From Olleya namhaensis (GTDB taxonomy: Bacteria > Bacteroidota > Bacteroidia > Flavobacteriales > Flavobacteriaceae), in assembly GCF_900114005.1 (NCBI RefSeq), contig NZ_FORM01000003.1:248001-312000 (forward strand): 64,000 nucleotides of DNA, in the 5' to 3' direction. Positions 54,101 to 61,400 of this stretch are shown here, piece by piece; positions within the stretch are counted from its first letter, which is position 1; the number at the start of each line of letters is the position of its first letter. The notes under the pieces were generated by a model that saw only the letters and a list, made by a program, of their open reading frames with translations, was not told the DNA's origin and did no database searches. The position numbers and the translations under genes are program-made.

Positions 54101-57100
54101 CTATAGGAGACATTGATGCCTTACAATTTGTTTATTTTTTCAATAATAATTTTTCAGGAGTTTTACCAAATACATTTGATAATCACCCAAATTTGAATCG
54201 TTTTTTAGTTGGTAATAATGATTTTGAAGGTGATTTTCCAGATTTTTCTGGATCAACAAGTTTAACATGGTTAAGTTTTAATAGTTGCAACTATCAATTT
54301 GGTGATTTTGAAAATGAATTTAATTTTTACGATACTAGTATTTCTATTTTTGATGATAATCCTCAAGCCAAAGTAGACAATATAGAAACTAGAAACCTAA
54401 ATACAGCCGACAATACCACAATAACAACTAACTGTAGCGGAACACAAAACAATTACAAATGGTTTAAAAATGGAACTACAGAAATCGTTGGTGAGACAAA
54501 TGCAACTTTAATATTAAACAACTTACAACCTATAGATGCAGGTATTTACCATTGTGAAGTTACTAGTAATATAGTTACTGATTTAACCATTTTAAGAAAT
54601 GAAGTTACTATTAGTGTTGCAAATCCGCCTTGTACAATACCACAATCTGAAATAGATGCACTATTAGCTTTATACTCAAGTACAAATGGTGCAAACTGGA
54701 CTAGTGAAACAGATGGAGATACTACAAACGATTGGAATATTGCAAACCCAATAGAAGACTGGTTTGGGTTAACTATAGATTGTGCTAACAATACAGTTAC
54801 TGAAATAAATCTAACACAATCCATAACAAATGGAAATAATCTAACTGGAGTAATTCCTCCTGAGATTCAAGATTTTATAAATTTAACGCTATTGAATTTA
54901 GGAAATAACAACATTTCTGGCACTATAATTCCTGAAATATATTCTTTAACTAATTTAGTCACTTTAGATTTAGAAGAAAACTTACTGTCTGGTACTATTT
55001 CTCCTCTAATTGCAAACCTGATTTTTTTAACCTATTTAGATTTAGAAGATAATGCAATAACTGGCACTTTAATTCCTGAAATATATACACTAAATAGTTT
55101 ATCAGTATTAAACTTAAGAGAAAATCAATTATCTGGTACTATTTCTCCTCAAATTCAAAATTTAACTAACTTAACTAATTTAAATTTATTTTCTAATCAA
55201 CTTTCAGGAACAATTATTCCTGAAATTGGAAATCTTACTAATTTGGTTAGATTATACTTAGGTAGTAACCAACTAACTGGTACTATTCCTCAAGAATTAG
55301 GAAATCTAACAAACCTAAATTTATTATGGCTTAATAGTAATCAATTAACAGGAAGTGTACCAAATTCATTTCAAAATCTAACGTCACTAGCCCACTTCTA
55401 TCTATTTAATAATAATCTTAGTGGAGCAATACCAGACTTAACTGCGTCACCTTTAAATTGGGTAGCAATACAGGGTAACGCATTTCAATTTGGAGACTTC
55501 GAAAATGAGTTTGCTGTTTATGATGCTATTTCAGTTGGTTTCTACGATTCGCCTCAAGCAAAAGTAGATACCATTGAAACTCTAAACCTAAATCCAGGAA
55601 ACAACACTACAATGGTTACCAATTGCAGTGGATCACAAAACAACTACCAATGGTATAAAAATAATACACCTTTAAATGATACTGGTACTTTTTCTGGAAC
55701 ACAAACAGCAACACTAACCTTAACTAATGTTCAATTTACTGATGCTGGAACCTATCACTGTGTAGTTACTAGTGATATTGTAACAGATTTAACTATAGAA
55801 CGTAATGATATAACATTAAATGTAACGACTGCTTCTTATTCCATAAACTACATGTCTACTGTAAATGGTGCTATCGTTGGTGACGGCACAGACAACACTA
55901 ATTATTTTGGACCAAATGATTATGGCGATTATGGAAATTGTGCTTCCGGAAATTGGAGATGGATACATGCTTTATGCTCAGATTGTTTAATTAATAATAA
56001 AGATGTTTCAGTAAAACAAAATAATGCAAATGGTTCTTCCTGGTTTGCTGGAGGTGGTGCCTCAAGATACATGGTAATAGACTTATCTATGCCAAGAACT
56101 TTTAATGAATTAAGAGTTTTTCAAATGTTTAGTGATGGAAAAGTTACTAGTTTAAGAATGTATTCTCATTTAGACACTGCAACCGTACCATTTTATTCTG
56201 ATGCTGGTTGGACACCTATTTTTACAGAAACTAGCATAGGTGCTGGAGTAATTACTGGAGACACTGTTAGTATGCCTACTATAATAAATTTCCCAAACAC
56301 AACTTCAAGGTTTTTATTAATTGAAGCAAAAAATGATGGATCATTAGGTAATGCGCCATTTACCGAAATAAGAGAATTAAAACTTTTTGATACTAATAGC
56401 GTAACACCTGCACCTATAGATGCAATAGAAACACCAGCTTTTACTCAAGTTGATGCAATATGTGAAGGCGAAGCTTTAAGCGCTTTACCGACAACCTCTA
56501 ATAACGGAATTACAGGCACTTGGTCTCCAACTTTAAATACAACTGCAACAACAGAATATACTTTTACACCAGACTTAGGACAGTGTGCAGATACAGCAGT
56601 AATGACTATAACTGTAAATCCTGCCCCATCTGAACCAACAGGTTTAGCTTGCTGGGAAAGCAATACTTGGGACGCAACATCTTGTACTTGGATAACCTCA
56701 GGATCACAACCAACCGAACCAACAGGATTAGAATGTTGGGAAACTAATACTTGGGACGCAACTTCTTGTGCTTGGATAACTTCAGGAACGCAACCAACTG
56801 AACCAACAGGATTAGCATGTTGGGAAACTAATACTTGGGACGCAACTTCTTGTGCTTGGACAACCTCAGGAACACAACCAACAGAACCAACGGGATTAAC
56901 ATGTTGGGAAACTAATACTTGGGACGCAACTTCTTGTACTTGGATTACTTCAGGAACACAGCCAACTGAACCAACAGGATTAGCATGTTGGGAAACTAAT
57001 ACTTGGGACGCAACTTCTTGTGCTTGGGTAACTTCAGGAACGCAACCAACCGAACCAACAGGATTAGAATGTTGGGAAACTAATACTTGGGACGCAACGT

Positions 57101-57945
57101 CATGTGCTTGGATAACTTCAGGAACGCAACCAACTGAATCAACAGGATTAGCATGTTGGGAAACTAACACTTGGGACGCAACATCTTGTGCTTGGACAAC
57201 CTCAGGAACACAACCAACAGAACCAACTGGATTAGAATGTTGGGAAACTAACACTTGGGACGCAACATCTTGTGCTTGGACAACCTCAGGAACACAACCA
57301 ACAGAACCAACAGGATTAGCATGTTGGGAAACTAATACTTGGGACACAACTTCTTGTGTTTGGATAACTTCAGGAACACAACCAACTGAACCAACAGGAT
57401 TAGCATGCTGGGAAATAACTACATTTAATTATTCAACATGTGATTGGGAAATAACAGGAACACAACCAGATTTTAATTTAACTGAATCAAATTTAGAAAT
57501 TGATATTCAAAATTTAACGATTGAAATGGATGATACAACTATTGAATATAACTACTCAATTGATGGCATTAATTATCAAACAGATAATACGTATTCTAAT
57601 TTAGCAGCTGGTAACTATACTCTTTATGTATCAGATGAAAACAATTGTGTAGAAAAAATGATCGCTTTTGAAATAATCATCACTCGTTTTAAAGCTCCTA
57701 AATATTTTACACCAAACAATGATGGCTATAATGATTACTGGCAAGTTCTTGATGTTGACAACACAATAAAACAAATTCAAATATTTGATAGATATGGAAA
57801 ATTAATTAAACAAATAGATCCTAATTCTGTAGGTTGGGATGGCACTTTTAACGACAAACCTTTACCAACAAATGATTATTGGTACCTGATAGATTTACAT
57901 ACAGGAAATACAATACGTGGCCATTTTACATTAAAACGAGGCTAA
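51163..57945 (+). CDS. Giant leucine-rich-repeat surface protein with T9SS type B tail
   Basis: The 2260-residue protein has a signal peptide (ending VLFAQ), three leucine-rich-repeat blocks (about 15-500, 620-1050, 1170-1450) of the plant-like form (NNQLSGSIP-like units), each followed by an Ig-like domain (QNNYIWFKNGT, AGIYHCE), a discoidin-like domain (about 1560-1745), another Ig-like domain, ten repeats of a 28-residue Cys-Trp motif (1824-2103), and a gliding-motility C-terminal domain (FTPNNDGYNDYW to TLKRG) for type IX secretion type B. It is probably an adhesin. No enzyme motif seen. Confidence 0.9.
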   Translation: MYSTKKIKLYLTIGTLFISTVLFAQVTPAEKTALQAVYNALDGPNWNSQNDANTSDDWDFTQPVTSAWYGISVIGTNITELQLSHFNDQNNLSGVIPPEIGDFPALTNLEIEYADLTGTTIPLEIGNLTALEVLELGYNSLDGPLPSTLGNLTSLKQLIIDHNSALTGAIPIEIGNLLDLERLSFSDNNLSGDIPSEITQLTKLISLGLDRNQFTGAIPVDIGNLAELEYLTLWDNPTLSGSLPTSIGNLVSLISLDISDTAVNGSIPNTVSGMIKLQRFQMSNCQLSGNIPGEFGDLPFLSWLRLYNNQLSGNIPIGLGNSNSINRINLLQNQLSGNIPAELGNIQSLEVLNLSANQLTGNIPAEIGNISSLVSLNLYDNQLTDLPWQLSNLNNLRFANLGNNQINGSIPIEFGNFTSLQKLEINNNLLTGNIPSELGNITTLRELRLENNQLNGVIPASLASLTNLERLRINNNQLSGSIPDFTTLNLSSLYINNNLFQFADFENEFNSYDTNITFFDDNPQAKVDNIETRNLSTGDNTTITSTCSGTQNNYIWFKNGTTEIVGETNATLILNNLQPIDAGIYHCEITSDIVTDLTILRNEVTISVANPPCTLPQSEIDALQAIYTSLGGANWTSETDGIDPNDNWDFTQCPTNDWYGVTISNISGQEHVTELNLSNFNSPGQNNLSGTIPNEIGDFPFLTFLEIEYADLSGTSIPNGIGNLTNLLELHIGNNGLVGSLPTTVSGLTSLIDFYLDNNDITGIPIEIGQMTALKKIDLRRNEIVIIPTEIGNLANLTNLNVSFNLLTTVPTTINNLSTLTYLNLSENDNLTTVPAIPSLTSLEYLFLNDCAITGDLPLINAPNAIRIIDFSDNDYTGEIPIEYGYYSTLEELLGYNNPQIGGVLPTTFSGLSSIEQIRLQNTGLNGTLIDELSGLITLTQLDFRDNNLTGQVPSAYGNLINLDRFYISDNNLDGVIPAAIGDIDALQFVYFFNNNFSGVLPNTFDNHPNLNRFLVGNNDFEGDFPDFSGSTSLTWLSFNSCNYQFGDFENEFNFYDTSISIFDDNPQAKVDNIETRNLNTADNTTITTNCSGTQNNYKWFKNGTTEIVGETNATLILNNLQPIDAGIYHCEVTSNIVTDLTILRNEVTISVANPPCTIPQSEIDALLALYSSTNGANWTSETDGDTTNDWNIANPIEDWFGLTIDCANNTVTEINLTQSITNGNNLTGVIPPEIQDFINLTLLNLGNNNISGTIIPEIYSLTNLVTLDLEENLLSGTISPLIANLIFLTYLDLEDNAITGTLIPEIYTLNSLSVLNLRENQLSGTISPQIQNLTNLTNLNLFSNQLSGTIIPEIGNLTNLVRLYLGSNQLTGTIPQELGNLTNLNLLWLNSNQLTGSVPNSFQNLTSLAHFYLFNNNLSGAIPDLTASPLNWVAIQGNAFQFGDFENEFAVYDAISVGFYDSPQAKVDTIETLNLNPGNNTTMVTNCSGSQNNYQWYKNNTPLNDTGTFSGTQTATLTLTNVQFTDAGTYHCVVTSDIVTDLTIERNDITLNVTTASYSINYMSTVNGAIVGDGTDNTNYFGPNDYGDYGNCASGNWRWIHALCSDCLINNKDVSVKQNNANGSSWFAGGGASRYMVIDLSMPRTFNELRVFQMFSDGKVTSLRMYSHLDTATVPFYSDAGWTPIFTETSIGAGVITGDTVSMPTIINFPNTTSRFLLIEAKNDGSLGNAPFTEIRELKLFDTNSVTPAPIDAIETPAFTQVDAICEGEALSALPTTSNNGITGTWSPTLNTTATTEYTFTPDLGQCADTAVMTITVNPAPSEPTGLACWESNTWDATSCTWITSGSQPTEPTGLECWETNTWDATSCAWITSGTQPTEPTGLACWETNTWDATSCAWTTSGTQPTEPTGLTCWETNTWDATSCTWITSGTQPTEPTGLACWETNTWDATSCAWVTSGTQPTEPTGLECWETNTWDATSCAWITSGTQPTESTGLACWETNTWDATSCAWTTSGTQPTEPTGLECWETNTWDATSCAWTTSGTQPTEPTGLACWETNTWDTTSCVWITSGTQPTEPTGLACWEITTFNYSTCDWEITGTQPDFNLTESNLEIDIQNLTIEMDDTTIEYNYSIDGINYQTDNTYSNLAAGNYTLYVSDENNCVEKMIAFEIIITRFKAPKYFTPNNDGYNDYWQVLDVDNTIKQIQIFDRYGKLIKQIDPNSVGWDGTFNDKPLPTNDYWYLIDLHTGNTIRGHFTLKRG
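52672..53028 (+). repeat. 357-bp internal duplication, copy 1 (Ig-like and linker)
   Basis: This segment aligns without gaps to 54304-54660. It runs from the end of the first LRR block through an Ig-like domain into the next block. The two copies share most bases, with long identical runs, suggesting recent duplication or gene conversion. Confidence 0.85.
54304..54660 (+). repeat. 357-bp internal duplication, copy 2
   Basis: Second copy of the segment at 52672-53028, 1632 bp downstream (a whole number of codons), so the reading frame is kept. Confidence 0.85.
56632..57471 (+). repeat. Ten in-frame 84-bp repeats encoding a Cys/Trp-rich 28-residue unit
   Basis: The unit reads EPTGLACWETNTWDATSCAW plus TTSGTQPT with small changes; the tenth copy is divergent (WEITTFNYSTCDW). 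Each unit has two Cys and three Trp. Unit length is exactly 84 bp, and copies differ at only a few bases, so copy number may vary between strains. Confidence 0.95.
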
Positions 57946-58018
57946 TAAATTATTTCGATTTGCAAAGATCAGTAGTTTCTCTCTTAATTTAGAAATAAGA
58001 TTTTTTTTAGCACAAAAG

Positions 58019-58040
58019 AAGTATTTTAAATAAAATGCTT
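58019..58040. terminator. Weak hairpin between convergent genes
   Basis: AAGTATTTT-AAAT-AAAATGCTT forms a 9-bp stem with one G-T pair between the ends of the LRR gene and the 158-residue gene. It could end both transcripts but lacks a good T-run. Confidence 0.35.
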
Positions 58041-58075
58041 TATTAGTCTACCCGATAAATCTATTTTGTTAGGTA

Positions 58076-58552
58076 TTAATTGTTTTTTACATGTTTTTTC
58101 ACCTCTTGAAGTAGTTTGTTTAAGGTGTTCCCTTTTATGTAATTTTCGTTAATACGCATCGTTTTACCATCTGTAAATTTTAGTTTAACTAATCTAAAAC
58201 TCAAATAGCTGCTTCTTTTGGCATAAATGGCCAAAATAAAAAAAGGATAAGGTGAAAACTTAAAATCAATTTCTTTTATATTGAAACTTACTATTTCATT
58301 CATTTTACGCTGTTTTGTTATAAGTCCTAAAAAGCGATGGGTTTTAAAATAATTTTCCGAAATCTCATAGGTTTTAACATTCCAAAGACCTATTAAAACA
58401 ATTATACTACCAAAAGTTAACCACCAAAAACTAGTGCGATGAGGTTTATAGAATTCAAGGTATAATCCAACAATTAAGAGCAAAAAACCTATTATAATTA
58501 GCTGTAATTGCACATTGTAGTCTACTTTTGTTTTGATTTTTGATGTATGCAT
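58076..58552 (-). CDS. Small membrane protein with PH-like domain
   Basis: The 158-residue protein has two membrane helices (about 17-33 and 43-58) and a C-terminal part (65-158) with TYEISENYFKTHRF, MNEIVSFNIKEIDF and VKLKFTDGKTMRINENYI, as in bacterial PH-domain proteins. It resembles the 134-residue protein on the other side of the LRR gene in design, though not closely in sequence. Function unknown. Confidence 0.6.
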   Translation of the reverse strand: MHTSKIKTKVDYNVQLQLIIIGFLLLIVGLYLEFYKPHRTSFWWLTFGSIIVLIGLWNVKTYEISENYFKTHRFLGLITKQRKMNEIVSFNIKEIDFKFSPYPFFILAIYAKRSSYLSFRLVKLKFTDGKTMRINENYIKGNTLNKLLQEVKKHVKNN

Positions 58553-58712
58553 TTTTAATTAAAAAAATTTAGTCCTTTACTTCCCAATACAATAAGTAAC
58601 AAACACTCTATTTAAAGGTTCTACAGATGTTAAGATGTAAATAAGGTGTAAACTTTTAGTTGTTTATAGTAGTATTTTGTTTGTTGACAAGTTTTTGAAA
58701 CACTAATACAAT

Positions 58713-59696
58713 CTATTCTCTTAATAGTTTCTTCAATCTTGTTTGATACCCTTGCTTATAATTTCGCTTTGTTTTATCACTAAGAAAAGAAACATCTATT
58801 AAATAAAGAACTTGTTCTTCATTACTAGTTAGCGCTTTAAAAACTTTATCTATTTGATTTCCTGAAATACCTGCTAATTCTCCTAATTTAAAGAATTGCT
58901 CTTTAACTTTTCCTTTTGTGTGATTTGAAGGTAGAAGCCCATCTTCTAGTGCAAAATCTCGATCTTCTATATGAATTCTACTATTCAATAAATCGTATGC
59001 TGGGCTTAATTTAAAATCTCCTAAAGGCGTTTCAATTAGCGAGAAGTTTTTAAAATGCGCATCACCGTTAGATATCAAATAATTAAAAAGAATAAGCTTA
59101 AACAGCTTTACTGATTCTATTTGGTAAGCTGGTACATATTTTTTCAACAACTGAAAAATCTCTAAATAATTACCCAAATATTTATAGTCTTCGCCATGCG
59201 TTTGAGGTGTTCTTCCTGCTAAAGAAGCAAAATCTTCTTGTGCTAATTTTTCTCCATTATCAGCTACATCAAAACGTTTTGTAACATATGCAGGATCTCC
59301 ATTTTTAAAAAAAACCAATCCATTTTGAGCTATTTCTATTCCAAAAACTTGAAATGCTATTTGCATCGTTACATGCTCGTTTGCTGGCATTTGATCTGTT
59401 AATTTACCTACATTAGGAATTGGTTTTAATATATAAGTGCCTTGCTCCTGCTCATTTATTAACCGCAGCTTATTTTTATCTAATAACACTGAAAATTTTT
59501 CTTGTACACCAGAGATTGACATGCGTTTTCTGTTTTCAATAAAAATATTATCGTTTACATTATTTGCAGGTGAATCGTATGGTAAAATAGCAGTTACTTT
59601 TTTTCCATTAAACAAACGTTTTAAAGCCAGATTACTAAAATCTAAAAAGCCTTTCTTTAATGTTGAAGGACAATATTTAATGTCTATTAAACTCAT
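58713..59696 (-). CDS. hipT: HipT-like Ser/Thr kinase toxin (HipA C-terminal domain)
   Basis: The 327-residue protein corresponds to HipA without its N-terminal subdomain. It carries the Ser-loop motif SISGVQEKFSVLL with SIS at residues 60-62 (the form known from HipT), the catalytic loop SNGDAHFKNFSLI and the metal-binding LSPAYDLL. HipA-type toxins phosphorylate aminoacyl-tRNA synthetases or related targets and cause growth arrest. The start overlaps the HipS-like stop by 4 bases (ATGA). Together with the two upstream genes it forms a three-gene module. Confidence 0.9.
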   Translation of the reverse strand: MSLIDIKYCPSTLKKGFLDFSNLALKRLFNGKKVTAILPYDSPANNVNDNIFIENRKRMSISGVQEKFSVLLDKNKLRLINEQEQGTYILKPIPNVGKLTDQMPANEHVTMQIAFQVFGIEIAQNGLVFFKNGDPAYVTKRFDVADNGEKLAQEDFASLAGRTPQTHGEDYKYLGNYLEIFQLLKKYVPAYQIESVKLFKLILFNYLISNGDAHFKNFSLIETPLGDFKLSPAYDLLNSRIHIEDRDFALEDGLLPSNHTKGKVKEQFFKLGELAGISGNQIDKVFKALTSNEEQVLYLIDVSFLSDKTKRNYKQGYQTRLKKLLRE

Positions 59697-60022
59697 TTAG
59701 TTTCTACCTTTTTTATTTTAATAGCTCCTATAGTATCAAATTTAGCTGTAGTTAATAATAATCCGAAATTATCGCTAGCATCAATTCTAAATTCAAAGCA
59801 AACTAATTGCTTATTAGAACCTTCTGGTAACATATTATAAAAAAAAGGAAACAAAAAATCAGATTCGTATTGCTGTTTATTTTTAGGTAAAGTGAGGCTA
59901 ATAGAAGGCTTACTAGAATCATTAAACCAAGTATCATGATAACGGAAAACAAAACTACCGTTATCTAATTGTGTTAATAATCCTGCTAGATTATTTTTAT
60001 ATAATACTTCAGCTTGTCTCAT
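59693..60022 (-). CDS. hipS: HipS-like small protein (HipA N-terminal subdomain)
   Basis: The 109-residue protein matches the N-terminal subdomain 1 of HipA (NNLAGLLTQLDNGSFVFRYH and FPFFYNMLPEG). In HipBST systems the equivalent HipS acts as the antitoxin of HipT while HipB represses. It overlaps both neighbours by 4 bases (ATGA), a tight co-translation arrangement. Assignment is by domain and order; antitoxin activity is inferred. Confidence 0.85.
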   Translation of the reverse strand: MRQAEVLYKNNLAGLLTQLDNGSFVFRYHDTWFNDSSKPSISLTLPKNKQQYESDFLFPFFYNMLPEGSNKQLVCFEFRIDASDNFGLLLTTAKFDTIGAIKIKKVETK

Positions 60023-60237
60023 TTGTTAGCTTCTGTTTCTTTTACTTGAAAAGTAAGTTCTAATCCTAACGCATGCCCTAACTTAGTTAAGGTTTCTGCG
60101 GTTGGGTTCCCTTTACCACTTTCAAACGTTTTCAAGGTTCGCAAACCCACGCCAGATATTTCAGATAGCATTTCTTGAGTGACTTGTAGCATCTCTCTTC
60201 TCTTTTTTATGATGTCTATTAATTTATTAAAGTGCAT
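60019..60237 (-). CDS. hipB: HipB-like Xre-family repressor
   Basis: From the ATG at 60237 (MHFNKLIDII) the protein has 72 residues and is one helix-turn-helix of the Xre/Cro family (LQVTQEMLSEISGVGLRTLK, then FESGKGNPTAETLTKLG). The frame opens 17 codons earlier, but this start gives the family's normal length. HipB-type proteins bind operators upstream of their own gene; inverted repeats lie within 80 bases of the start. Confidence 0.85.
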   Translation of the reverse strand: MHFNKLIDIIKKRREMLQVTQEMLSEISGVGLRTLKTFESGKGNPTAETLTKLGHALGLELTFQVKETEANK

Positions 60238-60252
60238 TTTATGGCTCTTTTT

Positions 60253-60317
60253 ATGTAAATATAATAAAATATTACATATAAAATACACATAAGTGCTTTA
60301 TAATACACTTTTAGTGT
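60253..60317 (-). promoter_or_regulatory. Candidate HipB operator inverted repeats
   Basis: ATGTAA (60253-60258) pairs with TTACAT (60272-60277), and ACACT-TTT-AGTGT (60305-60317) is a second inverted repeat. Both lie just upstream of hipB and would suit binding of a dimeric Xre repressor. No exact match to known Hip boxes. Confidence 0.4.
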
Positions 60318-60364
60318 GTTTTGGTTTGGTTTAGATCTATACAGACTTAATTAGTGCTATTTAT

Positions 60365-60513
60365 TGCACTATTTATAATATTTTATAGAGACATAAAACT
60401 AACTTAAATCTTTATACTATGATTGCATTATCTTCATTTACTGCACTATCCAATAATAACAAAGGTTTACAGAGATAAAACACTGCATTATCACTGCATT
60501 TTGACTGCACTTT
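60365..60513. repeat. Six direct repeats of TGCAYTWT, the last three spaced 11 bp
   Basis: TGCACTAT (60365), TGCATTAT (60424), TGCACTAT (60442), TGCATTAT (60484), TGCATTTT (60495) and TGCACTTT (60506) all run in the same direction. The last three form tandem 11-bp units beginning ACTGCA. This iteron-like array lies upstream of hipB and has no gene. Its function is unknown. Confidence 0.6.
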
Positions 60514-60612
60514 GATTGATTATAGCATAAAATTATAACTCGTCTTAGATGTAATTGAATATAAAAATTGAATTTTACATGTAATTATATGTTTTAACAT
60601 ATAATAAAAAAT

Positions 60613-60754
60613 GGTTGTGCAACCTTCACCCTTTTAATTCGCTCATTCATTATAAAATCAAGTTAGCGAAATGAAACAAGCAAAGATTTGAGCTAAGGAA
60701 CCGCAAGGACTTAGCACCAATTTTGCGTAGTTAAATGAGATAAGCTTGATTTTA
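60613..60754 (-). ncRNA. Structured intergenic element downstream of queC
   Basis: Several inverted repeats are packed here: GGTTG-TG-CAACC (60613-60624), TTCGCT/AGCGAA (60638-60643, 60665-60670), CTCATT/AATGAG (60642-60647, 60734-60739), TAAAATCAAG/CTTGATTTTA (60653-60662, 60745-60754) and GCTAAG/CTTAGC (60692-60697, 60710-60715), the last enclosing CC-GCAA-GG. The CTCATT and TAAAATCAAG pairs cross each other, as in alternative stems or a pseudoknot. On the minus strand it ends near a T-run. It could be a 3' regulatory RNA or a mobile-cassette site; no family recognised. Confidence 0.4.
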
Positions 60755-60770
60755 AGTATAATTAAAAATA

Positions 60771-61400
60771 TTAATTATTCAAACCTCTACTTTTAACTAA
60801 ACAACTCAAACACTTACCACACTCTTTATCATTTATAGGCTGATAGCAACTAATAGTTTCATTTAAATCAACTTCTAGTTTTTGTGACAACATAATAACT
60901 TCCTTTTTTGTTAGCTCAATCAATGGAGCTTGTATTTGAATGTTCGAATGTTCAGAAATTAAATTTAATTGAGTTAAAAAAGCAGATTTGCAATCCCAAA
61001 AATTAACACAATCATCTTTATTAAAGGCTATATAAATATTATTAATTTTAGAAGATTCTGCTAAGCTAAGAGCCATGCTCAAAAACACTAAATTCCTATA
61101 AGGAACGTAAGCATTTTCTTGACCAATAGGGTTTTCTCCATTACTATATGTTGACAATTGCTTTTCAGAATTAACCAAAGCCGATCCTGAAAACAATTGA
61201 CTATCAAGTTGGATAACCTTATGTTCAATTACATTATATTTTTTAGCATTATTTCTAGCATATTGAAGTTCTATTGCATGTTTTTGTTCGTAGAAAAAAC
61301 TAATTGCAATCACTTCTTTATTCTCTTTTTTTAATTTAGCTAATAATGTAGTAGAATCAATACCTCCACTAAGGAGTAAAATCACTTTATTTTTTTCCAT
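60771..61400 (-). CDS. queC: QueC-like 7-cyano-7-deazaguanine synthase
   Basis: The 209-residue protein has the PP-loop SGGIDST (residues 11-17) and the zinc-site cysteines Cys185, 194, 197 and 200 (SCYQPINDKECGKCLSC), with spacing like QueC. The middle loop (NKDDCVNFWDCKSAFL) differs from classical QueC, where a YPDCR motif follows DxSG, so the substrate may not be carboxydeazaguanine. Its start lies within the end of the next gene (14-base overlap), not with queD or queE. It may make a deazapurine or act on another carboxylate; not decided. Confidence 0.8.
   Translation of the reverse strand: MEKNKVILLLSGGIDSTTLLAKLKKENKEVIAISFFYEQKHAIELQYARNNAKKYNVIEHKVIQLDSQLFSGSALVNSEKQLSTYSNGENPIGQENAYVPYRNLVFLSMALSLAESSKINNIYIAFNKDDCVNFWDCKSAFLTQLNLISEHSNIQIQAPLIELTKKEVIMLSQKLEVDLNETISCYQPINDKECGKCLSCLVKSRGLNN

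Noticed and set aside
56445-57347. Long minus-strand frame of about 300 codons opposite the LRR gene repeats
   Set aside because: It is an artefact of the ten 84-bp repeats on the other strand; it has repeated VLVSQH units and no start signal or independent codon bias.
56632-57471. Regularly spaced repeats that could look like a CRISPR array
   Set aside because: The units are directly adjoining 84-bp coding repeats without spacers, and the reading frame is kept throughout.
60613-60754. Integron attC site
   Set aside because: Inverted repeats are present but the GTTRRRY core with matching partner and spacing could not be shown.
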